From the NCBI GenBank assembly GCA_963995505.1, contig OZ023181.1, forward strand, positions 24,486,366 through 24,550,365: a stretch of DNA of 64,000 nucleotides, given 5' to 3'. Position numbers and translations under genes: made by a program. The notes under the pieces were generated by a model. The model saw only the letters and a program-made list of their open reading frames with translations. It had not been told where the DNA came from and did not search any database. This stretch comes from Hypericum androsaemum (taxonomy: Eukaryota > Streptophyta > Magnoliopsida > Malpighiales > Hypericaceae). Of this stretch, positions 37,081 to 48,987 are shown piece by piece; within the stretch, counting starts at the first letter, position 1, and each line of letters begins with the position of its first letter.

Positions 37081-37397
37081 TCTAGGCATATATCTTAGTC
37101 ATTGTCTATATTAACAAGTTATAGCTATAGAGATGACTCCAACTACATGGACGATAATCACATAATTTAATGTGTATATAATTAATTATATATATTTATA
37201 TATCCGAAGTCACAAATCGTTGATTAAATTCTAAACACGCAAAAAATAACACAAAATCAACAGAAATGCTGGACACATTTACCAAAACCAACATCCCACA
37301 CGATACACAAAACTAGCACACACACATGCAGCTCTGAGAGTCTCATCATTATTAGAAAGTTTTATGCATAGAAAAATATAATTGATCCGCTGCTCGT

Positions 37398-39529
37398 CTA
37401 GAGTTGGGAAATGAGCTTGGCCGTGTTGGGGCGAGGTCCGAAGTTCGCCTCCAATGGCTTGTTCTTGGACATACTGGCCGCACCGGCTTGGTGGGTCATG
37501 TCCTCGTCCATATCGATCTGATCCCAGTCAAAGCACTGCATGAGCATTCCCAATGACTCGCACACGATATGGGTTCCCATCCCGGCCCCGGGGCAGATCC
37601 TCCTCCCGTGACCAAACGGCACGTACAGGTACCCGTCGAGGTCGCCTTCCACGAACCTCTCGGGTTTGAACTCGTTGGGATCGTCCCATAGCTTTGGGTC
37701 CCTGTGCATGGTCCATACGTTGACCAAGAGCATGGTTCCCTTTGGGACGTCGTAGCCTCCGATAGTGCACACCTCGCTTGAGTAGCGAGGTAGCAAGAGC
37801 GGGGACGGAGGATACAACCTCATCGTCTCCTTCACAACGGCCTTGAGGTATGGAAGTTTTGAGAAATCGGACTCGTTCACGAGCCGAGTGTCTCCCACGA
37901 CGCTGTCGATCTCGGCCTGTAGCTTGCGCATCTTCTCTGGGTGCTGCAGGAGGAGGGTCAACGACCACTCTAACGTGGCAGTTGACGTTTCGGTCCCGGC
38001 TATAAACATCATCTGCAATTGAATTGAGATCAATCGAGAGTCAGAAACTTAAAAGAGTCAGAAACTTAAAAGAGTCAGAAATTCTAGAAGATACTGGCTA
38101 TCCACCCTATAGCGAGGAAAGATACTAGTACAATTCACGTTCGCTGGTTGCAGAATATAAATGACGTTGGTTTTCGGCGTAATGCGACTAGTCTCAACAC
38201 CCAACATATCTTTTTAATTTAAAATTTCCTTTACTCTTGTACATTAATTGATATATATGTTATATCCCGTAGACTCAAAAAGTAATAGACTTTTTTTTAA
38301 TCATATATACTGTTTAAATGCTAATATTAAGTTTACGCTTCAGAAAAATTAAAATTTATATGGAGAACACAAAATATATGTACACCACAAAATTATTTTG
38401 TATATATATATAATTTATCTAAAACTCAGAGAAGAGACGTAATGTTATATTTGACTGAAATATTTTTGTTACAACAAAATTAAACTAATATCTTAAAATA
38501 TTATTCAAATTCGAAATTGTGTATTTATTCAAGAATATTTGATTGAATTATTGGAAAATATGAAAGATGAATTATTGAATTTAAGGCGATTTTACCGTAT
38601 TATAAAATACTTACCGTAATGATACCCTTGATAATGTCATCGGTGTAAAACGCGGGGTCAGTCTCCTGCAAGTTGAGCAAGGTATCAACCACCGCGCTCG
38701 GCTGCTGGCCACTCGGTCGTTTCTCGCTATACGCCGACCTCCTGGCCCTAACTTGGATGAGCAACTTGTTCAGGAACACCTCCCTTTTCTGGCCCAACCG
38801 GATTATGCTCTTCTCGATTCCCTTGTACCCGATCATCCTCAGCGCCGGGATGAAGTCGCACGGCGTCATCGACACGATAGGGAAGAAGAGGTCCTTGAAC
38901 TGTTGCATCAGCCGCTTCTCCTCCTCCGTGTCCTCGTCGGAGACCGCCACGTGCCTTTTTCCTGCTGCCACCCTCATGATCACGCTGGACGTCAGCAGGG
39001 AGAACATGTACTTCATGTCCAGCTTTGGCCTGTTCCCGCCTGCGGAGCACTTCAGCAGCCGGCCGACGAAGTGGCGAGCCTCCTCTTCCCGGATGAAGGC
39101 GGACCTCTGGAGGGCCTTCTGGGAGAAGATCTCGGAGAAGGTGAGGCGGCGGAGGCTCTTCCAGATGGGGCCGTGGGGGGCAAAGACGATGAACGTGTAG
39201 TTGTAGGTCAGGTGGTCGCCGGAGACGGTCTTGGGCCGGTCGGCGAAGATGACGTCGTTCTTTGTGAAGCACTCCTCAAAGGCCTCCGGGGAGGAGATGA
39301 CGAGGACCGGGACCTTGCCCATCCAGAAGAGAAGGATCGGGCCGAGGCGCTTCGAGACCGTCTCGAAGTACATGTAGAGTGGGCCGGGCTTGACGAGGTG
39401 GAGGTGGCCCACGATGGGTAGGGCCCGTGGGCCCGGTGGGTAGTTATGCTTCTTACGCAAGAAAAGCTTGTAGGCGATGAAAATGGAGAGGAGAAGGGTT
39501 AGGGCTAGGTTTAAGTAGAAACCCTCCAT
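37398..39529 (-). CDS. Cytochrome P450, CYP81 family
   Basis: A complete 509-residue P450 in two exons (minus strand): 39529-38615 and 38012-37398, with a 602-bp phase-0 intron, the common CYP81 structure. An N-terminal ER anchor (LNLALTLLLSIFIAYKLF) is followed by the proline hinge YPPGPRALPIVGHLH. In exon 2 are the oxygen-binding I-helix (MMFIAGTETSTATLEW), the ExxR motif (KETMRLYPPSPLLLPR), FKPERFVEG and the heme loop FGHGRRICPG with the Cys ligand. No lesions are visible. CYP81 enzymes hydroxylate or form methylenedioxy bridges on specialised metabolites such as isoflavonoids, lignans and glucosinolate precursors; the substrate here cannot be told from sequence. It is the only intact P450 among broken CYP71-type neighbours. 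Confidence 0.94.
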
Positions 39530-39646
39530 TTTGGGAAAAGCAAAGGGAAGAGAGCGCGTAGTAGCTTAGTGATCTTCTCTTTCCGGGTGAAGCACAAGTG
39601 ATGTTTTGGTGTTGTTACGATTGGAGAATGCCATTATGCCCGTAGG

Positions 39647-39655
39647 CTTTATATA
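39647..39655 (-). promoter_or_regulatory. Probable TATA box of the CYP81 gene
   Basis: On the minus strand TATATAAAG lies 118 bp upstream of the start codon, giving a 5' UTR of about 90 bp. The hAT element begins 88 bp farther upstream. Confidence 0.6.
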
Positions 39656-39742
39656 GATTTATAAGCCCTATTGTATTCACCCACCACCACTTGTCTTCTT
39701 TCTCAATAAAAGTAAATGTTAATATTATTTGTTAGTTAGAAG

Positions 39743-40692
39743 TAGGGGTGAGCATGTTGCCCGGACCGAACCGGAAAAAACTGGACCGGACTGGAACCGA
39801 ATTTGCTGGGAAAATGCAAACCGGACCAGACCGAATTCCAATCAATCCGGTCCGGAACTGGGACCGGACCACTGATTCGGTTTAAACCGGACCAAACCGG
39901 AAAAAACCGGATCTGGAAATTGGCAGCGGACCAGCAGCTGCCTTCGAAGTTCGATCATAACAACATCAGGAGGCATTTGCTTCAAAATGACGATGGCAAC
40001 TCCAGCAACAATAATCACTAGCCATTCTCCAACTTTTTTTCAACATGATCAAGCAACAAAACTTCAAAATTTACTTCACTTCCAATTCATATCAAGTAAC
40101 CAACTTAGCGAAATAGCAGCCTTGGAAGAACAAGGCTAAAGCCTCAACTCGATAAACAACCAAATAAGGGTACCCAATTAATCCAATCACCCAAAATTTT
40201 CACATAATTGGTTCACAAGGGCAAAAGGGTAGATTGTGCACACCTGAGCAATTCAAAGAATTTGGGGGATTATCTCATACCCCAAGTTTGACAGGCTGTG
40301 GTGGTTGACCGTCGGGCCGTCGGGGGTGGCTGAGCGTCGGGCAGTCGGCGGTTGGACAGGCTGTGGTGGCGGGCCGTCGGCGCCTTGGCGGTGAACTCTG
40401 AGTGTGAGGTGCGTCCTTTTTTTTTCTGTCTGAGTTTTGGTTTATTTGGTTTGGACTTTGGTTACGGGGAGAGAGAAAGTGAAAGTATTATAATTAATAT
40501 GTTGGTAAATTTTCGGTCCGGTCCCGGTTGTTTCCAGTTCTGTGCAAAAAAACCCGGACCGGACCAGAAACTGGATTTTGTATATATCCGGGATCGGACT
40601 GGACCGTTTTGGAATATGGTTCGGTTTGGTCCGATTTTTTTTGGTCCGGATTGGTCTGGTTTGACGGTTTACGGTTTGTTTGCTCACCCCTA
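39743..40692. mobile_element. Non-autonomous hAT element, 950 bp, 8-bp TSD
   Basis: The ends are TAGGGGTGAGCA and its exact complement TGCTCACCCCTA. The 8-bp GTTAGAAG flanks both sides (39735-39742 and 40693-40700), which is the hAT signature. Subterminal regions are packed with CCGGACC/GGTCCGG-type motifs on both arms, likely transposase-binding repeats. No transposase is encoded. Confidence 0.93.
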
Positions 40693-40700
40693 GTTAGAAG

Positions 40701-41338
40701 GCAACTTGACATCGACAACCACATAGCTCGTGTGATGAAGAATGAATTAAATCACGTGATGATGTTAATGTCAAGATATGATCATTCCTACGGTAACTTT
40801 TTTCAATGGGTTTTATCGTGATGGAATTTTTACAAGACTGGTGGTCATAACCTCACATGAATTTGCAAGTGGGCGTGTCGTGATATTTTTTTTTGAAAAG
40901 TAAAATTTTATATCATGACACTTGTTATGGCTTGAACCCTGGATCTCTTTAAAATTTATATCGCATTGTGCCTATATGAATTAGGTGGTTCTATTTGTAG
41001 TCTTGTCAAAGTCAAACATGAATTAGGTGGTATAGCGAGTGTTAACATAGATTAAACTTTATAACTCTGGATATTAGATAATGAAATAACCTTGTTGAAA
41101 TTTAGCAGAGAGAACAAGGTTAAGTGAAATGTCTAGCCCAACTAGTAAAAAATAGTTGAGGTGAAAGAAAATATCGGTAAAAGATGTCCAGCTGTTTTTT
41201 CTAAAAGCAGCGTCTGAATTTTTTAAAGGTTAAGGTTCTATTTTTAGAGAAGTAATTTTTGCCCAAATTGTAATAGTCAAGAATTAAATTCTAAACTTAC
41301 GTTAATTTATATACGTGTTAATTTATATACGTGTTATG
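40701..41338. other. AT-rich intergenic DNA
   Basis: No gene or named repeat recognised. Confidence 0.45.
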
Positions 41339-41623
41339 TCATTCAAGTAAGCACGAATTTTGAAGGTAAAACACTCCATTCGCATGTTCCTTGGCCATGT
41401 CCGCGAGACAACGGTGCGGAGCTGAGCTGATGAGCTGGCGCATGTTTCCTATGATGGGGAGGCTCCATGGCCCTGGAGGTAATTTCCTGTTGGAACTCAT
41501 CTTTTTGCTGTAACTTCGTATGGACATAACGAAGAAGAAGAAGGTGAAGAAAGCTATGATTTTGGCAATGGAGGAATTGGACGAGACATGCTCATGGATA
41601 TCCATCATAGCTTGGGACTGCAA
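41339..41623 (-). pseudogene. CYP71-type P450, N-terminal fragment
   Basis: About 90 residues: a hydrophobic anchor (IAKIIAFFTFFFFVMSI), the hinge KLPPGPWSLPIIGNMRQL, then SAPHRCLADMAKEH, after which P450 similarity stops. The wording is CYP71D-like. Nothing else of the gene follows on this strand, so it is a truncated copy. Its 5' flank is similar to the flank of the fragment at 49821-49979, showing common descent. Confidence 0.85.
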
Positions 41624-41989
41624 AATAAAATAGCCTTCCTTGTCTCTATTTTATTTGTCAGACAAATTAGAAAAGTATTATTTTTTAATATCCCATATTC
41701 CGATTTCTGACTTATATTATTCCGCGCGGACCATGCGACTACTAAAAGATTAGATCCTCCTTCTAAAAAAATATAGATTCCCGTGGATTAATGATGCCCG
41801 ACTTCTACCTTATTTTATTCCACGCGAATCATGCTAATATCTATTTGGGGATAAAGAACAGGTATCAAAGAGTGAAAAGTGCGAACTTATTTTTTCAAAA
41901 TTATTTGGTATTGAAAGAAATACTAAGTGAATAAATTCAGATTTGAATATGTTGAGAATACTACATTAGTGCAAGATTGGCGGACATAT

Positions 41990-42550
41990 TTTTTTTAATA
42001 ATTAAATATGCTTTATTAAAAAGAAAGAAGAAAAATTACACCAAAAATAAAAAACGAAAAGAACCTAATGATATCTACAATGAGCTACCAAAACTTACGA
42101 AGATCTACCCGAACCTCTATCCGTGAAAATCCCTACCCGTGAGTACCCTTCCCCACTCCCACCGTACAAAAGTATAGAGGTTGCAGCTGAATATCTCACT
42201 AAAAATCCAAAAATTGTAAAATTTAATGAGAAAAATCCACAGTTGGAAAAAGAGAGTCACGTTTACATTGCAAATACAAGTCATCCACCCGGTAAATATA
42301 ATAGCGAACAAGTTCGCTATTTACAAATGATCCTAACATAATAACCCAAGCCTATAACTACCCAAAATATGAACACAAGTCAACGACGAAAACAAATCAA
42401 TCAGGTTATCGCAAGTTCGCAACGACGTCAGGAAAGAAATAAGTTGCTGCGTTTTTTGAAATAAGATAGAATGCACCAATCGATCCTTGTCCACTTGTGC
42501 CCCTTCAAAAATTACTCTAGTCCTGAGCAACCACAAGTCCCACATTGCCA
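41990..42550 (-). mobile_element. LINE 3' fragment
   Basis: On the minus strand 42551-42333 reads MAMWDLWLLRTRVIFEGAQV, the linker between zf-RVT and RNase H typical of plant LINE ORF2. A GCTGCAACCTC 3' UTR motif is at about 42178-42188, and a T-rich run at about 41990-41998 is the tail. CATATTT on both sides may be the target-site duplication. It lies inside the duplicated P450 5' flank. Confidence 0.72.
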
Positions 42551-42829
42551 TATTTATTAGTGTAAAAAATTTACTTACTCATTGTATTAAGATTTTGAGT
42601 TAGATATGTAAATTTTAACAAAGTAAAAAATGAAAAAAATTTCAATATGAGTGTAATAAAATCGTAACAAAATTTTCTCGGATAAATCTTAATGTTACTA
42701 TATTGCTATTGTTCAAACTAAAATTAATTTAATCTATTTTCTCATTACGTGTTATTTGTCTCCTTAACACGCAATACTAAAGTATATTTAGTTCCGAAGT
42801 AAATATTAACATTATTTAACCGATATGTC

Positions 42830-44753
42830 AAATCTGATATCGCTACCAAATAATTGAAAATAACGCATTGAATGATATTTTAATAATTGCAACTTGATCG
42901 ATTCTTCAATTGGAAGGTATTCTTTTGAGATTTCTTTTAAATAATTGAATGATACTATGTGGGTTGTACTAAGTAATTAGCTTAAAATTTACGTTGTGAC
43001 ATTATATATAGCAACATCAATCTCAATAAAGAGTCTTTCTCTATCGAGGTATTTTTTTTCTTACAACTATTTTTTTCTTTGAGTTTTGTCGTTTTAAACG
43101 AGACCGACGATCGTAATTTCGCAAGAATAAATTTCACACTGAATAACTTGTAAGTATTACTATTAATAAACATTGCTTATTAAAAAATTGAATGATACTC
43201 TGTACTCAAGGCACCAAACAGATCAATTTCAAAAAAAAAAATTGCAACAGTACTTTATACATCAAGGACAAAATCTAGTAATCTAACAAAATGAACTGAT
43301 GGTTATTTCGAGTTAAACAAATAAATTAGGATATCGCATTTCAATGAATATCCGGATCAAAATTTACACAGACAGCGAACCAAACATTAAATAGTCAAAG
43401 CACATGAGCTGATGTCGCTTCCAAGTAATTGAAAATAAGACATTGAATGATATTTCAATACTTGCAACTTGATCGAATCTTCAATTAGAAGGTATTCTTT
43501 TGAGATTTCTTTTAAATAATTGAATGATACCATGTGGGTTGTAATATGTAATTAGCTTGAAAATTACGTTGTGAAATTATATATAGCGAGATCAATATCA
43601 ATATAGAATCTTTCTCTATCAATGTATCCTTTTTTTACTGCGATTTTTTCTTTGAGTTTTGTCGTTTTAAACGAGATTGGCGGTCGTAACTTCGCAACAA
43701 TAAATTTCACACTAAATAACTTATAAATATTACTATTAATAAACACTGCTTATAAAAAAATTGAATGATACTCTGTACTCAAGCCACCGAACAGATAGGG
43801 ATGGCAGAAATACCCATACCCTGAGGGTCGGACCCTACCCTTACCCTACGGGTCTAGGGTATATTGACTTTGACTGGGTCTAGGGTAGGGTATGGGTATG
43901 AGTCCATGTTTAGAGGTAGGGTCTAGGGTAGGGTATGAATCCATAGCTAGACTCTGTGGGTCGGACCCTACCCTTACATTTTTACCCTATTTTAGACTCT
44001 ACCTAATTAGACTCTAGTTAGATCCTTGTTAGACCGTATTGATAATATATATAATATACTTTACGGTTAACTTTAACATATTTATTATGTTATTCCGCAA
44101 CTAGCTTAGAAGATGTCGTGAATGATGGATCACTAGAAGCTGACATGCTATATTTTTCTTTTGTTGAATTATTTATGTACTTCAAACTCTAAAAAAAACC
44201 TTTGACTATTGAAATTAAATTGCAAAATTTGATGTTTCATCAATTTTCTATTGAATGTTGATGTGTAACGTAGTAGATGTCTTGAATTTATTTAAATTTT
44301 ATATAAAAATTAAGTTTTGATTAAAAATTATCAAAATGCAGAACGTTAAAGGGTCGGACCCTGCAGACCCTGTAGACCCTGGGTCTCCAGGAGGGTAGGG
44401 TATGAATCTAACAAAAAAAAATTTGTAGGGTCGAGGGTAGGGTATGGGTCCATCCAAAAAAACTAAGGTATGAGTAGTGTCCTATCAATACCCTACCCTA
44501 CCCTACCCATTGCCATCCCTACGCCTACGAACAGATCAATTTCTCAACAACAACAAAAATTAACGGTACTTTATACATCAAGGACAAATCTAGTAACCCC
44601 TTAAAAAAAGGACAAAATCTAGTAATCTGACAAAATGAACCGATGGTTATTTCGAGTTAAACAAATAAATTATGAGATCGCATTTCAATGAATATCCGGA
44701 TCAAAATCTACACAGACGGCGAACCAGACATTAAATAGTCAAAGCACATGAGC
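42830..44753. repeat. Tandem duplication of about 580 bp; second copy split by a hAT element
   Basis: Copy A (about 42830-43409) and copy B (about 43410-44753, minus the 43796-44527 insert) share long identical runs such as GAGATTTCTTTTAAATAATT, TTTGAGTTTTGTCGTTTTAA and AATGAATATCCGGATCAAAA. The junction lies near GATATCGCTACCAA/GATGTCGCTTCCAA. It is non-coding and was originally upstream DNA of the CYP71-type relic. Confidence 0.85.
43796..44527. mobile_element. Non-autonomous hAT element with GGGTAGGG-type repeats
   Basis: It starts TAGGGATGGCA and ends TGCCATCCCTA (44511-44521) followed by six extra bases, then the 8-bp CGAACAGA that also precedes the left end (43788-43795 and 44528-44535). 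Comparison with the uninterrupted copy A (AAACAGATCAATTTC) confirms the insertion point. The arms contain many GGGTAGGGTATGGGT-like repeats. No coding capacity. Confidence 0.85.
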
Positions 44754-44860
44754 ACGTGATCGAACATATATAATATAAGCACTCCTTTAAGATTCCTTCT
44801 CAATAATTGAGTCGCGTATACTTTCATTTTAGTTTCATGCTACTCAAACATTTTATTAAA

Positions 44861-46185
44861 GGGAAAAGTCCTAAAAAGTACCATGTTGTTTCAAACTTTC
44901 ATAATTAAGACCATGTGGTTTCAAATTGGGAATTTAGTATCCTGTAGTTTACAAACTTTTTCTCGGGCAGGTCCCGGGTAGCTGCCCTGCCAAATGTGCT
45001 CGAAACCAACCATTTTTGTGCCCACGTGGTTGACACATGGCAAGTGATTGGATAAAGTCGACGATTACGTGTCGTTTGATAAATTACTATTTTAGTCCCA
45101 AATTTGTTTATAATTTTTTAAAAACCCATTATTTAAATTCTATAAAAAAAACCCATTTTTTCACCACAACGAAGACAATGAGTTAACTGGGGACCATTCA
45201 TCAACACAGCTTGCCTCACCATGAACATCAAATAGAAAATTTCTAATCTAACATACAAAGACAACAGCGAAATTCTCATCCGCCGTCTTTGCTATCACAA
45301 CCCCTCGAACCGTACCGCCCCCAAGATCTCCACCCCTGCCTCTGCTCCAGCCTCCTTCACCACTTCGTCATCCACTTCGGCTTCCACCTTTAAAACCCCA
45401 ATCACCGCGGTTGTCCCTTGGCAGCATCTTGCACAGTCGGATCTGGTTGGTGCTTGAGTAGTGAGCGGGGGGAGAAGGTGGAGAAGAAAGATAACTGCAG
45501 ATCTGGTTGGTGCTTGAGCGAAGAAGAAGAAGGATACTGTTGGCCACCGTTGTAGAGGTCACCGCCGTCGTCAAGATCATGTGAAGAAGAAGGGTACACC
45601 GGAGATGGAGGAGACGTGGCTGGTGGCTAGTCGCTGGTCGTTCACCAGAAATTATGGTTTTTTTTTGTTAGAGAGCTAGGGATTTATGGTTTTGATGGTG
45701 GAAATTTTAGAGGAGGAGAGAAGGCCAAGAAGGTGCGATTTATGGTTTTGACGGTGGAAATCAACTAGAAAATTTCTCAAAAAAAATCAACGGGAAGAAG
45801 TGCGGCTACGTTCTCAAGGCCGTGGAGCCCATCACCACCGTTCTTCCGGTTGATTGGGTTTGACATCTTCAGTTGAAGAAGGAAATGGGCTTTTGATTTT
45901 GGTTCCAGGAGGATTTTTTGGGTTTTTCTGGAAAAATATAAAAATTAGGGATTATTTTGGTAATTTATCGTATTACACGTCATCATCAACTAAACCCACT
46001 CGTCGCCACGTGTCCGCCATGTCGGATAAAAATGACAGTGTTTCAAGCCCATTTGGCCAAGCAACTACCCTGGACCTGCCCGGGGAAAAATGTGTAAACC
46101 ACGTGGTACTAGATTCCCAATTTGAAACCACATGGTCTTAATTCTGAAAGTCTAATACCACAGGGTATTAAATAGGACTTTTTCC
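44861..46185. mobile_element. Second non-autonomous Mutator-like element, 1325 bp, 9-bp TSD
   Basis: It begins GGGAAAAGTCCTAAAAAGTA; the right end is the near complement. Terminal inverted repeats are at least 130 bp. The 9-bp TTTATTAAA flanks both ends (44852-44860 and 46186-46194). Size and the first 11 bases match the element at 14985-16306, but the arms and internal DNA differ. The centre (about 45180-45850) is richer in GC than the surroundings and includes KKCGYVLKAVEPITTVLP-like coding-style sequence at about 45798-45852, plus a 20-bp direct repeat of ATCTGGTTGGTGCTTGAG. Captured gene fragments are likely but not identified. Confidence 0.87.
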
Positions 46186-46206
46186 TTTATTAAACGATTA
46201 ATCTAA

Positions 46207-46281
46207 AGACCGGGTAGTGAAGTGCACTTTTACTCGTCATTCGCGAGCTGAAGACCGGGTAGTGAAGTGCTCTTTTACTCG
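46207..46281. repeat. 45-bp tandem duplication
   Basis: AGACCGGGTAGTGAAGTGC followed by (A/T)CTTTTACTCG occurs at 46207-46236 and again at 46252-46281. Confidence 0.8.
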
Positions 46282-46694
46282 ATTTTCTCTGAAAGTCGTG
46301 GATTATATTATGTAAATAGTTTGGAGAATTACGGCGATAAGTTAAATCTAGCAATATCAACATTAAGATATAGTATTTTCTTTTTTTCTACTGCAATTTT
46401 ATCACTAAATTTTATTGCGGTAAGTTTTTAACGACGTCGACGTGATAAAACCGATAGAAACTAGTTTCTATCCTTAGGAGTCGAGGTGGGCACCATTGTA
46501 CATATTCTACACATGGTACTTTAATAAAATTTAATTATCAAAAAAAAATTCCTTCTCAATAATTGAGTGGGGTACACTATTTCATGTTATTCAAACATTT
46601 TATCAAACAGGTTAATCTACATTTTGAGTTAGATAAAATCTCAAATAGTTATAAATTTTTTCTACCAATTTTTTAACACCATTGCATTCCCGGT

Positions 46695-47081
46695 TGTTAA
46701 GAATTCAGCAACAAGAGAACAAAATGCGCAAAGAACATGAATGCAAGAGATTACGTGGTTCGGCCTAGTGCTTACGTCCACGGTGAGAAAGAAGAACTTT
46801 TATTGATAGATCCGAGTCACAAAGCTATAACTAACCATAGGGTAACACGTCTTTATATAATAGACAAACTCTTGGTGTACAAGAAACCTATCTAGATCGA
46901 ATTATGAGTCCAAAACAAGAGTCCGATCAAAATAGGAAAAGCTGTCTGCAGAACCTGGCGGCCGCTAGTTGGTTGACGCCCGCCAACACCACAACACCGT
47001 AAATTCTGTTGGACACCATTGGCGTCCGCCATATGCTTGGCGATCGCCAGCATCTACTTGGGTTTTCGCCAACTCCCAACA
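46695..47081 (-). repeat. 3' LTR of the gag-only Copia element
   Basis: Plus-strand ends are TGTTAAGAATTC and CAACTCCCAACA. A TATA-like TTATATAA lies near 46853. About 91% identical by eye to the partner at 48988-49374. Confidence 0.88.
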
Positions 47082-47723
47082 ATCTCCACCTTTGGCGAAA
47101 AGTCATCCCATGAAGCTCTACCCGAACTACAACAAACTCTACTTTGATGAGACACCGCCCTATGAAGAACTATAAGATCTTGCAAAATAAATCGACTATA
47201 CCTGCTCCACCTCGCACCATAGATAACCACCATCAATAAGACCATCTCCACTTTCTCATCACTCTTTTGTTCAATCACTTGGAGCCAGCCCCTAAGCTCG
47301 AGCTTTCGAGCCTGCTTGGCCTATTTTCTCCAATCTCCATCGATCCCCAACTAGCAAGTCCACCTGCCGAAGCAACTTTGTGACCAGTAGACGCGCCCTC
47401 TATTTTTGGTCACCCACATGCTCCGCAACTTCGAACTGCTTCTCCACTGGACCTTCTTACCTCAAACTAATGCTACTTGCCATAGCATACAACGGGCAAC
47501 CTTTTGTTCCACCAAGTAGAACTATCGACATACCACGAACTCTACCATTCGACCTTGAGTGAGATACCTAATTCGCCCATGGTGCTACCAATGGCTTCGC
47601 ATTCCCCATACAAAACCTACCCAACACTTTTGACGTGCACATGCCTTTAGACAACCATAGCGGAAACTTGCTAACTTTATCTCTACGAATCCCAACTCTA
47701 CTCAAACCATTCATGTCAAACTT

Positions 47724-48961
47724 TTACTCCATCACACAAGAGCTTTTCTCCCCTCCATCGGAACCCAACGAGGTGACTCTACTTACAACCGTGTTCCCCA
47801 CTAACCTGTAGGTGTTCCTAGCATTCCTTTCACCCTTCATCACCACCACAGCATCCTTCTCCACCTCCATTAACCTGCCTACAATATTATAGTTGTACCC
47901 ACTATAATCCAAGGCTCCTAACGAGATCAAATTCCTCTCCAACTTTGGAACATGCCTAACCCTACACAATTTTCTCTCAACACCATCCCACATCTTGATT
48001 CGGATATCATATATGTCAGTAATTGTACAAGTAGAACCATCACCCATAGTCACCATACCTGAATTAATGAACTTTAGGTGTCAAACCATCCTTTCTTGGA
48101 CGTCATATGAAAGGAATAAGCGATATCCAAAATCCAAGAATCAGAATGCTTTGGACTTGACAAAACAGAAAGAAGATCACCATCTGACCCGTCCGAAAAT
48201 GAGGCCACATTCACGGAACCCGATCCTTTTCCTTTGCAATCCCGAGTTCTTCTCGGATAATCCTTCTTCACGTGCCCTTTTTCTCCGCACTCAAAGCAAT
48301 TTTCTTTGAACCTCCTTGACCTCGACCTGGATCCTTTTCCATCTTCACTATGACCACTATGGCTACCCCTCACAACCAACCCTTCCATTTATTCATTGCC
48401 AGTTTTTCTCCTTTGATGAAACCCTAGCAGAACACTTGTGATAACTTCCAACACTAGGGATTCATTCCCCCAAGTTAGGGTTGTAACCAAATTCTCGTAG
48501 GAGCCTGGTAAGGAATTCAGGAGCAATAATGCCTTGTCTTCTTCCTCGAACTTCACATCAACTTTTCTCAAGTCGCTCACAAGTTGACTGAAAATATTAA
48601 TGTGTTGGCTCAAATACGAGCCCTCCTCCATCTTGAGCCCATACAATCTTTGCTTAAAATAAAGCTTATTTGACAAAGACTTAGACATATACCTTGCCTC
48701 CAATTTCTTTCATACCTCAGCTGGTGACTCCTCATCCATGACGTGATACATCACATCATCCGCCAAGCACAAGTGAATTATCGTCACCGCCTTAGCATCC
48801 ATGTCCTTCCACTCTTGGTCCTCCATCTTCTCAAGCTTCTTCTTCGAGAGTGTGATGACTATCCCTCGTTACACGAGGAGATCCTTAACACGCCTTTGCC
48901 ATAACCCAAAATTCGAAGAACCATCGAACTTCACAAGAGCAAACTTCGCTCCGTCCGTCAT
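47724..48961 (-). pseudogene. Copia gag and partial protease, with stops
   Basis: Reading begins at the ATG at 48961 (MTDGAKFALVKFDGSSNF), the usual start of Copia gag. Two premature stops follow within the first hundred codons. Next come the UBN2-type region (LEARYMSKSLSNKLYFKQRL, LLLLNSLPGSYENLVTTL), a zinc knuckle CFECGEKGHVKKDYP whose last Cys is replaced by Tyr, and a protease-like stretch DSWILDIAYSFHMT in which the catalytic D-S/T-G is not intact. The final part (48056-47724) resembles the region after protease (HVPKLERNLISLGALD). No enzyme domains follow. It is non-functional. Confidence 0.85.
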
Positions 48962-48987
48962 CCTCTAACCCAAGCTCTGATACCACT

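Noticed and set aside
38748..39421. Long open frames on the other strand or frame across the CYP81 first exon
   Set aside because: Exon 1 is strongly GC-biased at third positions, which opens shadow frames; the P450 frame explains the sequence fully.
43800..44500. GGGTAGGG/CCCTACCC runs as interstitial telomere repeats
   Set aside because: The unit is irregular, is not the plant TTTAGGG repeat, and lies within hAT terminal repeats with a TSD.
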